From Nioella sp964229645 (GTDB lineage Bacteria > Pseudomonadota > Alphaproteobacteria > Rhodobacterales > Rhodobacteraceae), in NCBI RefSeq assembly GCF_964229645.1, contig NZ_CAXREX010000328.1, positions 1 to 51,722 of the forward strand: DNA of 51,722 nt, written 5' to 3'. Under the pieces are notes generated by a model. It did no database searches, was not told where the DNA came from, and saw only the letters and a list, made by a program, of their open reading frames with translations. This document shows, in pieces, positions 45,308-51,722 of the stretch (within the stretch, counting starts at the first letter, position 1; each line of letters starts with the position of its first letter). The translations under genes and the position numbers were made by a program.

Positions 45308-47365
45308 CTATCCGCGCCAGAGCCACGCCTGTCCCGCGAACCAGCCTTGCAGCTTGGCCAGGGTCCGCAGACGCAGGGCCGGGGCCGGGATCTGGCCCGA
45401 GGCGAGCCGCTCCACCACCACCTCCACCGGGCAGGGCCGGCCCGTCACCGGGTCGTGGTAGCGCGGATAGGCGATGAGGGTGGCATGAACCAGCGCCGCC
45501 AGCGAGGGCCGCGCGCGCCGGCGCGCCGGGATCGCGCCCAGGTCCTCGGTCAGGCCCCATCCGGCATAGAAGGGGGTGCCCGTCACCGTCACGGGCACGC
45601 CGCGCAGAAGCGCTTCGAAGCCCAGGAGCGAGGTCATTGTCACCACCCGGTCGGCGCGGGTGATCAGCGCCATCGGATCGGCGGATTGGGCCACGTGATC
45701 GGCGAGACCTTCCAGCTCTGCCGCCTCGATCCGGCCTGCGCGCAGGCCCGCTTCCACGTCGGGATGCGGCTTGTAAACGAGGAAGGCTTCGGGATGTCGC
45801 GCCCGCGCGCAGCGCAACAGCGCCAGGTTGGTGCAGATCTCGCCCGCCCCGAGCCGGATCGAGGCATCGTCCTCGACCTGTCCCGGCACCAGCACGACCT
45901 CGCGCCCCCCCGTTTCGGGAAGCTCCGCCCGTCCCGCCAGGTTGTACTTGCTGACGCCCGTTGCCACGAGCGCCGCAGCCAGCCGTTCGGCGCGCACCAG
46001 CCGTTGGGGGGGCAGGGCCGCGGCCTCGGCGATGAGCCGCTCCAGCCGGCTTGGGCGGGTCGGGTCGTAGTAGATGCCAAGGTCATCGGTCACCAGTGAC
46101 AGGGGCGGCACCAGCTCTGCCCCCAACCCGCGTGAGCGCAGGAACCCGTCCTCGACGCGGGCAAGCGGCAGGGCGGCCCGCGCGCAGGCCTCGCGCAGGG
46201 CCTCCGTTTCCTTGCCCGCCCAGACCAGCACCGGGCGTCCGGGCCGGGTGGCGGCCTCTGGGCTGTCTGCGAAGCGCAGGGCAGGGCCGGAGGTGGCAAA
46301 GACCTTTTGCAGCGGCGCGCGCTTCCAGGCGCGCATGCCCAGGGCCACGTGCCCCTTGTGGTCCTGCCGCCAGGCGCGGGCCTCGGCCTCAAGCGTGGCC
46401 AGCACGTCCTCCAGCCCGCACAGCCGGTCTCGGTAGGGATCGTACCAGCGCGGGTAGAGGATAAGCGCGCCCGCGACCAGCTGCGCCCGCGTCAGGCGAC
46501 GGCGGCGACGGTCGATGGGGGCCCGGTCCTCGGTCAAACCCCACCCGGCATAGAAGGGCTGGCCAAAGACCTGCGGGCGATGCCCGGCAAGGATCGCCTC
46601 GAACCCGAGCTGCGAGGACACGGTATAGACGGCGGTCGCGCCCTCCATCAGCACCCAGGGGCTGAGCGGCGCGGTGCATAGCTGAATGCGCCCGGTGGCC
46701 GTTTCCGGCCCGTAATGGCCCGGTCGGTGGCCGCCTGCGGTTTCCGGGTGGGTCTTGACCACGATGCGCGCGCCCGGGTTTTCCTCCTGCGCCAGGACCA
46801 GCATTTCGCGAAACGTGCTTTCCGACGCGCCGCCAAGCCGGATCGAGGCATCGCCACGGGTCTGGTCGATGACGAGGACATAGCCCGGCTCTGGCGCGGG
46901 CAGGGTCGGATCGACGGCGGAATACTTGGTCAGATCCGCGTCCTTCATCCGGGCGATGGCATCGCGCGCCCGGTTCAGAAGCGCGGTGTCGTCGAGCGGA
47001 TGGGTCGCCAGCAGATGTTCGAGATCCGAGGGCTGGCGGCTGTCGAACCAGGCCCCGCGCCGGTCGATGGTCAGGCCAAGGGGCGGCTCGCCCGAGCGGC
47101 CGGGATGGAGCGAGCGCAGGAAGGCGTCCTCGACCCGCACGATCGCGGCCCCGCTGGACGCGGCCACCTTCTCGGCGCGCGCGGCATAGGGGCTGTGGCC
47201 CCAGGCCAGCATGTCGTCATCCGGGCCGGGCTTGCCAAGCGCCAGGTCGAAGCCGGAGAGTTCCAGGATACGGCGCACGCGCCGGTTGGTCAGGAACCCG
47301 CCGGTGACATAGAAGGCCCGCCGGGCAGGGGTGCCGGCGGGCCTTGTTTCGGGCGTGCCCGTCAT
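45308..47365 (-). CDS. kpsC: Capsule polysaccharide biosynthesis protein KpsC (dual Kdo transferase)
   Basis: 685 residues from the ATG at 47365, starting 5 bp after the export gene stop, so the two are co-transcribed. Two homologous halves: N-terminal about 18-330 (AFYVTGGFLTNRRVRRILEL, RVEDAFLRSLHPG, VLVIDQTRGDASIRLGGA, IVVKTHPE) and C-terminal about 345-685 (RVEDGFLRSRGLGAEL, VLVPGQVEDDASIRLGA, LVYKPHPDVEAGLRAG). Each ends with VFGQPFYAGWGLTED or VTGTPFYAGWGLTED. In E. coli, KpsC carries two retaining beta-Kdo transferase domains that build the poly-Kdo linker on phosphatidylglycerol for ABC-exported capsules. A soluble, membrane-associated enzyme; no export signal. Confidence 0.95.
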   Translation of the reverse strand: MTGTPETRPAGTPARRAFYVTGGFLTNRRVRRILELSGFDLALGKPGPDDDMLAWGHSPYAARAEKVAASSGAAIVRVEDAFLRSLHPGRSGEPPLGLTIDRRGAWFDSRQPSDLEHLLATHPLDDTALLNRARDAIARMKDADLTKYSAVDPTLPAPEPGYVLVIDQTRGDASIRLGGASESTFREMLVLAQEENPGARIVVKTHPETAGGHRPGHYGPETATGRIQLCTAPLSPWVLMEGATAVYTVSSQLGFEAILAGHRPQVFGQPFYAGWGLTEDRAPIDRRRRRLTRAQLVAGALILYPRWYDPYRDRLCGLEDVLATLEAEARAWRQDHKGHVALGMRAWKRAPLQKVFATSGPALRFADSPEAATRPGRPVLVWAGKETEALREACARAALPLARVEDGFLRSRGLGAELVPPLSLVTDDLGIYYDPTRPSRLERLIAEAAALPPQRLVRAERLAAALVATGVSKYNLAGRAELPETGGREVVLVPGQVEDDASIRLGAGEICTNLALLRCARARHPEAFLVYKPHPDVEAGLRAGRIEAAELEGLADHVAQSADPMALITRADRVVTMTSLLGFEALLRGVPVTVTGTPFYAGWGLTEDLGAIPARRRARPSLAALVHATLIAYPRYHDPVTGRPCPVEVVVERLASGQIPAPALRLRTLAKLQGWFAGQAWLWRG

Positions 47366-47370
47366 GCCTG

Positions 47371-48504
47371 TCAGTCGGAGCCGAGGCTGCTGATCGACCC
47401 GGCGGTGGCAAGCGTGCCGGTCAGCGCGCTGATCACCTGGTTCCACTGGGCGAACGGTGCCACGGTCACATAAAGCGTATCCTGGTCGCGGATCACGAAG
47501 TCGCGGGCCTCGAACATGCCGTTGGGCTCGGTCAGGTCGAGCACGTAGATCATGCGCTGCGTGCCCACGATGTCGTCGCGGCCAAGCACCTGCCGGGCAA
47601 TGGCCTCGGGTTCGTTGCGCAGGACGAAGACACCGGTGGGATCTGCGAGGTTCGCGTTCAGGCCCCCGACGATGGCGATGGCCTCGATGGCCGAGATCGT
47701 CTGGGTGTCGAAGGGCACGCGGGTCTGGGTGTTGGTGGCCCCGAGCGCGGTGAAGGACCGGGTATCTTCCTCGACGAGGATGCGGTCATTGGCACGCAGG
47801 GCGATGTCCAGCTCGGGGTTGGAATAGAGGTCGTTGAACCAGATCACGCCGGTATGGTCGCCGCGCACCACGGTCACGCGGGCGATCTCGGGCTCGACGG
47901 TGACGCCGCCAGCCGCCGCCAGCATGGCCGAGAGCGTGCGGGTCGGGCGCTCGATCGGGTAGACGCCCTGGCCGCCCACGACGCCTGCGACCGAAACGGT
48001 CGCGCCGTTTCCGGCCACGCGGCGCACGATGATCTGCGGGTCCGGGGTCTGTTCGTCGAGTGCGCGGGTCAGGATCTGGCGCAGCTGGTCGGGCGTATTG
48101 CCCGCCGCGCGCACCCGGCCTGCATAGGGCACAAAGATGAAGCCCGCGCCATCGACCTGCACGTCGTCGAGCTGCGTGCTCGGGGCGCCCTGGGCGCCGA
48201 GCAGCGGGTCGGTCACGTTTTCCCAGATCGACAGTGACAGCGTATCGCCAGGGCGGATCGTGTCAGAGCCGAGCTGGCCTGCGTTGACGAAGTCGGAACT
48301 GAAGCCCAGGGCCTCGACCACGGCGGTCGCGCGCAGCACCCGGTCATTGACCGAGACCACGAATGCATCGCCTTCGCGCTGGATCGAGCCTGCAAAAAGC
48401 TCGCGACGATTGGGGCCGGATCGCGGAAGGCCACATGTGGCCACAAGCGACACGACCACCAAGAGGGCGACCAGACGCGCCCCTCGGGAAGCCATCGATT
48501 TCAC
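47371..48504 (-). CDS. Capsule polysaccharide export outer-membrane lipoprotein (Wza/KpsD-type)
   Basis: 377 residues from the GTG at 48504, chosen because AAGGAG lies 8 bp upstream; an ATG at 48495 is the alternative. Signal segment LVALLVVVSLVATCG, with a cysteine at about 24 that could be lipidated, although VATC is not a perfect lipobox. The Poly_export domain follows (RPGDTLSLSIWENV), then SLBB repeats (VSVAGVVGGQGVYPI, NDRILVEEDTRSF). It forms the outer-membrane/periplasm channel for capsule. First gene of the kpsD-type/kpsC pair. The AT-rich 83 bp before it should hold its promoter. Confidence 0.9.
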   Translation of the reverse strand: MKSMASRGARLVALLVVVSLVATCGLPRSGPNRRELFAGSIQREGDAFVVSVNDRVLRATAVVEALGFSSDFVNAGQLGSDTIRPGDTLSLSIWENVTDPLLGAQGAPSTQLDDVQVDGAGFIFVPYAGRVRAAGNTPDQLRQILTRALDEQTPDPQIIVRRVAGNGATVSVAGVVGGQGVYPIERPTRTLSAMLAAAGGVTVEPEIARVTVVRGDHTGVIWFNDLYSNPELDIALRANDRILVEEDTRSFTALGATNTQTRVPFDTQTISAIEAIAIVGGLNANLADPTGVFVLRNEPEAIARQVLGRDDIVGTQRMIYVLDLTEPNGMFEARDFVIRDQDTLYVTVAPFAQWNQVISALTGTLATAGSISSLGSD

Positions 48505-48587
48505 GGATTTGGCTCCTTATTGCCTGTACTGCCTCGTTTATATTTTTGTGCACCCTAGCGAATTTCTTTCGGCAAGGCCAGTTTTCA

Positions 48588-49898
48588 TTAGTTAACGACC
48601 CGCAGGTGTTGCCGTGGTGCCGGGCGCCCTGCATTGAGCGCGTCATAGGGATCTTCGGGCGACAGCATCATATCGACCACCTGGCGCAGCAATTGCCGCC
48701 GTCCGCGGGCGGAATAGAAGCTGCCGGTGATCTGCGAGGTTTCCAGCAGGTAATGCCGGTAGTCGCGATAGGCGCGGCTGTCGGGGCGGGTGGGCAGGTG
48801 GAAAAACTCTTCCAGTGTCTGGGTCGAGACGAACTCGGGCTTTAGGTAGACCGCCGTGCCGAAGGCCTTGAGCGGCAGGCCGCGCCAGAGCGCCTGTTGC
48901 GCCGCGGTGGAATTGACCGTGACCGCGCTGCGCGCATCGTCGAGCAGCCGCGCCAGCTTGCCCCCGCGCACGTAATGGACCCGCGCGGCGATGCCGTGCT
49001 CGCGCGCGAGGCGGGCGATGGTGCGCCGGATCGGCGCGCGCCCGTCTTCCAGCGGATGCGCCTTTAGCACCAGGTGGTGATGCTGCGGTGCGCCCTTCGC
49101 GAAGCCCTCGATGATGAGATCGAGGAAGTCGGTCATGCTGTCGAAGGGACCGTGGTTCTGGAACGAGGCGTCATGTTCCAGCTGCAACAGCGCGATATGG
49201 TAGGGAAAGCCCCCGGTCTTGATCTTCCAGGTGGCGTAGATGCGGCTGGCGGCATAGGCGGGCATCAGTGCGATCCGGCGCAGGTAGAGCCGAAGCTCGC
49301 GCGCGACGGTGATGTTTCGATGCGGGCGGAAGTTGCGGTAGCCGCGATTGAGGAACATCACGAACCAGTGGTAGAGCGCGCCGTAGAAGATGTGCTGGCG
49401 CATGTCGCCCCACCGGGCGGGTGCGTCGGGCAGGTCGAGGTCGAGATTGCGCAGCGCGTCCTGCATCTGGGCAACCGTGGTGTCCATCAGCCGCGAATGC
49501 CCGTTGGCCCCGCCGCGTTCATAGGTCACCCAGTAGGGGCGCAGGTAGCCTTCCTCGAAGACATGCACCGTCAGGCCGCGGGCGCGGGCCGCGTCGACGG
49601 CTGCCGCGTGGATGGGGCGCGTGTCGCCATAGAGCACGATATCGGTGATGGCCTTGTCATCCAGCAGGCGATCAAGGCGCGCGGGCCAGTCCTCGGGCCT
49701 GTCGCGGAAGGGGATGTAGCTGGCCCGGTGGGGCCAGAAGGCGCTGTCGCCCTGGTTGAAGCCCACGCGCCACACCGACGCCCCCGCAGCCCGCAGCATC
49801 CGGCCGAGACGATGGAAGAATGGCCCGTGCGGGCCCTGGAGAAACAGGAAAGAGCGGGTCTGGGCCGCAGGAGTCGGCACGGGGAACCTCTTGGACAT
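48588..49898 (-). CDS. kpsS: Capsule polysaccharide biosynthesis protein KpsS
   Basis: 436 residues from the ATG at 49898. SFLFLQGPHGPFFHRLGRML is the KpsS-type N-terminus; VHVFEEGYLRPYWVTYERGG and HHHLVLKAHPLEDG are conserved Kdo-transferase segments, and a DARSAVTVNSTAAQQALWRG loop follows. In E. coli, KpsS adds the first Kdo residues to lyso-phosphatidylglycerol, and KpsC extends them. It lies upstream of the export gene on the same strand, with an 83-bp AT-rich gap, and is divergent from ribE. The kpsMT ABC transporter and kpsE are not in the window. Confidence 0.94.
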   Translation of the reverse strand: MSKRFPVPTPAAQTRSFLFLQGPHGPFFHRLGRMLRAAGASVWRVGFNQGDSAFWPHRASYIPFRDRPEDWPARLDRLLDDKAITDIVLYGDTRPIHAAAVDAARARGLTVHVFEEGYLRPYWVTYERGGANGHSRLMDTTVAQMQDALRNLDLDLPDAPARWGDMRQHIFYGALYHWFVMFLNRGYRNFRPHRNITVARELRLYLRRIALMPAYAASRIYATWKIKTGGFPYHIALLQLEHDASFQNHGPFDSMTDFLDLIIEGFAKGAPQHHHLVLKAHPLEDGRAPIRRTIARLAREHGIAARVHYVRGGKLARLLDDARSAVTVNSTAAQQALWRGLPLKAFGTAVYLKPEFVSTQTLEEFFHLPTRPDSRAYRDYRHYLLETSQITGSFYSARGRRQLLRQVVDMMLSPEDPYDALNAGRPAPRQHLRVVN

Positions 49899-50051
49899 AT
49901 GACACTCGTAACGAACGCCGATCAGGATTGCACCTGTCATGGGCACCATGAGGGCCGCTTTGTGCCGGGATTATGACCCTGCACGGGGCTTGTTTGAACC
50001 CCGGGAGAAAGCTAGGTGAATGGGACAGGACCAAGAAAACGCGGGGACCCC

Positions 50052-50639
50052 ATGTTCACGGGCATCATTACCGATATCGGCCGGATCGAACGGCTGGAAC
50101 ATCGCGGCGACCTGCGCGCACGGATCGCGACCGCCTATGACACGGCCACGATCGACATCGGCGCTTCGATCGCCTGCAACGGGGTCTGCCTGACCGCTGT
50201 TGCGCTCGGGGCCGGCTGGTTCGACGTGGATATCTCGGCTGAAAGCGTGTCCAAGACCAATATCGGTGACTGGACCGAGGGCAAGCGCATCAACCTGGAA
50301 CGGGCGCTGAAGGTGGGCGACGAACTGGGCGGGCATATCGTGTCGGGCCATGTCGATGGCGTGGCCGAGATCGTGGCCGCCCGCGACGAGGGCGACAGCC
50401 TGCGCCTGACCTTCCGCGCGCCCGAGGCGCTGGCCCGCTTCATCGCCCCCAAGGGGTCGGTGGCGCTCAATGGCACGTCCCTGACGGTCAACGAGGTCGA
50501 TGGCTGCGATTTCGGGGTGAACCTGATCCCCCATACCCGCGAAGTGACCACCTGGGGCGAGGCTGCCGTTGGCGACCGGGTGAACCTGGAGATCGACACC
50601 CTGGCCCGCTATGTCGCGCGCTTGCAGGAATGGGGATGA
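50052..50639 (+). CDS. ribE: Riboflavin synthase (alpha subunit)
   Basis: 195 residues from the ATG at 50052 (MFTGIITDIGRIERLEHRG), with a GGGGA site upstream. Two lumazine-binding repeats: the first with IACNGVCLTAV, the second starting GGHIVSGHVDGVAEI with VALNGTSLTVNEV. Dismutates 6,7-dimethyl-8-ribityllumazine to riboflavin. No FMN riboswitch was recognised in the 153 bp before it. It overlaps the next gene by 4 bp (ATGA). Confidence 0.97.
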   Translation: MFTGIITDIGRIERLEHRGDLRARIATAYDTATIDIGASIACNGVCLTAVALGAGWFDVDISAESVSKTNIGDWTEGKRINLERALKVGDELGGHIVSGHVDGVAEIVAARDEGDSLRLTFRAPEALARFIAPKGSVALNGTSLTVNEVDGCDFGVNLIPHTREVTTWGEAAVGDRVNLEIDTLARYVARLQEWG

Positions 50640-51214
50640 GCCATATCGGTCATAATGGTGGCCCGACGCTGGAGCCGGGCTACGGCTTTCGCAAGGTGGC
50701 CTGGACCAAGGCGCGCAAATCGCTGCTGAAGACCCTGCCCATCGAGATCCTGCGTGTGCGCGTGGCGCGGGCCGAACGGCTCGGGATCGACTACAAGACC
50801 TATGCCTCGATCCGTGCGGCCTCGGGGCATGACGTGATCGCCTTCCTGTTTTCGGGCAACGCCCTGCAAATGGCCCCGGGCCGGGTGGCCCTGCCGCCTT
50901 CGGTGTCGGATCGACTGGCCCCGCTGGATGGCGCGGCCGAGCGGCTGGCCGCGATCTATGCCCCGGCGCATCCGGGGGCGGTGATGGCGGCCAATGCCGG
51001 CCTGCTTGACCATGCCGCGCCTGCGCCGCGCTTTACCGAGAGCTGGTCTGCCATGCGCGACCGCATTGCCGGGCTGGTGCGCGCGCGTGGCCTGCCTGCC
51101 GATGGCGTCGTGCTGGTCTCGGCCACGGCGGTGGAGCGGGAATGGTGCGCGGCGGGAAAGCTGGCGGGCGTGATCGAGGCTGAGCGCTTCTTTGCCGAAG
51201 GGCAACGGTTCTGA
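50636..51214 (+). CDS. Conserved hypothetical protein coupled to ribE
   Basis: 192 residues from the ATG at 50636, whose ATGA overlaps the ribE stop codon; an in-frame ATG 6 bp upstream also exists. The N-terminus MSHIGHNGGPTLEPGYGFRK is a segment seen at the start of several short Rhodobacterales proteins. The rest is helical and basic, with no signal peptide, membrane helix or recognised catalytic motif. AFLFSGNALQMAPGRVALPP and SDRLAPLDGAAERLAAI stand out as conserved-looking. Coupled translation suggests shared expression with riboflavin synthesis. Function unknown. Confidence 0.8.
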   Translation: MSHIGHNGGPTLEPGYGFRKVAWTKARKSLLKTLPIEILRVRVARAERLGIDYKTYASIRAASGHDVIAFLFSGNALQMAPGRVALPPSVSDRLAPLDGAAERLAAIYAPAHPGAVMAANAGLLDHAAPAPRFTESWSAMRDRIAGLVRARGLPADGVVLVSATAVEREWCAAGKLAGVIEAERFFAEGQRF

Positions 51215-51312
51215 CGATCCGGCACGTGGCGGGGCTGCCTTTCCGGCGGGACGCGCCTATCTAGGGAAAAGACGCGCGGCGCTTGTGCTGCGACCCGACC
51301 GGACCCTGACCC

Positions 51313-51722
51313 TTGACCAGCAGCCTTTTGCCCCTTCTGAAAATCGCGATCGTTCCGATCATGCTGCTGTCGATCCTGCTGCGCAATCGGGTTGCCAAAC
51401 GCCGCCGGGCCGCCGACGAGGCCGAACAGAGGGCGGCGGTGCAATCGGCCCGCGCCGCAGTCGTGACGCTGGAGGGGCTGGACAGCGCCGGGCTCGGAGC
51501 CGTGATGGACCGGCTGGAGGCAGGCGAGCCACTGCAGGACCGGGACGGGCGTGCGTTGATCCTTTCGCGCGTAGCGGTGGTCCGGGCCGATGCGCTTTGG
51601 GCCGAAGGCCGATCCGGCCCGGCGCAGGAGGTGCTGAGCCGGGCGCTGGACACGGAGATGACCGACCGGGACCGCGCCGCCGCGCTGCTGCGCCTGGCCC
51701 GGCTGGAGGCCCGGCAGGGGCG
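51313..51722 (+). CDS. Membrane-anchored helical protein, C-terminus beyond window
   Basis: The frame opens after a stop at 51307 and is uninterrupted to the window end (136 codons). The start may be the TTG at 51313, which would include a full N-terminal membrane helix (LLPLLKIAIVPIMLLSILLR), or the ATG at 51361, which would cut that helix in half; the TTG is preferred for this reason. After the helix come basic residues and a long helical region (ADEAEQRAAVQSARAAVV, EVLSRALDTEMTDRDRAAAL) that resembles TPR or coiled-coil repeats. Family not recognised. Confidence 0.6.
   Translation, partial: MTSSLLPLLKIAIVPIMLLSILLRNRVAKRRRAADEAEQRAAVQSARAAVVTLEGLDSAGLGAVMDRLEAGEPLQDRDGRALILSRVAVVRADALWAEGRSGPAQEVLSRALDTEMTDRDRAAALLRLARLEARQG

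Noticed and set aside
49899..50051. FMN riboswitch before ribE
   Set aside because: The conserved RFN-element sequence blocks are not visible in the 153-bp gap.

Overview
The window is a stretch of high-GC alphaproteobacterial chromosome. The gene content points to Rhodobacterales (Roseobacter/Rhodobacteraceae): heterotetrameric sarcosine oxidase soxBDAG, TadE/TadG pilus proteins, the nrdR-ribD/ribE neighbourhood, HlyU-family and DUF2161 proteins, and many small hydrophobic or copper-linked proteins of a type common in that order. This placement rests on recognising protein families, not on a search. No rRNA, tRNA, CRISPR array, transposase or phage gene was seen. Most of the window is ordinary core genome, densely packed on both strands.

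Layout. 1-3.7 kb: PLP aminotransferase (cut by the window edge) and valS, both on the minus strand. 3.9-9.8 kb: an orphan CoxL-type molybdenum hydroxylase, a DUF2235 hydrolase and hrpB. 10-13.2 kb: meaB, a DUF2161 nuclease-like gene, rpmB and a first copper pair ending in a PCu(A)C chaperone. 13.2-16.5 kb: sirtuin, LMW phosphatase, leucine-dehydrogenase-like enzyme and a divergent Lrp regulator. 16.5-17.9 kb: a second copper/haem cluster (cytochrome c, small exported protein, Met-rich cupredoxin). 18.1-19.9 kb: lepA. 20.0-21.2 kb: a low-GC two-gene cassette (DUF488 plus an unknown protein). 21.4-24.6 kb: small membrane proteins, a 0.9-kb gene-free region with hairpins and repeats, and an alpha/beta hydrolase. 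24.7-28.8 kb: pirin, a 3-hydroxyisobutyrate dehydrogenase-like enzyme and gdhA. 29.1-31.9 kb: three Tad pilus proteins. 32-37 kb: soxBDAG. 37-38.6 kb: HlyU-like protein, a small membrane protein and a low-GC PIN-like gene. 38.6-42.7 kb: the rpoD-dnaG macromolecular synthesis unit. 42.8-51.7 kb: pilin-like peptide, yjbQ, nrdR, ribD, a capsule block (kpsS, a kpsD-type export protein, kpsC) on the opposite strand, ribE, and two uncharacterised genes, the last cut by the window end.

The observation most worth checking is in dnaG. The primase reading frame carries an in-frame amber TAG at codon 500, and 147 further codons of primase-like C-terminal sequence continue in the same frame. If the base is real, an essential gene is split within its helicase-binding region. 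Other leads are the low-GC DUF488 cassette, a PIN-like gene starting just after the rpoD terminator, two oppositely oriented copies of an 11-bp GTGYAC tandem repeat, a dispersed double-hairpin repeat, twin upstream sequences in front of two unrelated small genes, and a hairpin-rich gene-free region near 22 kb.
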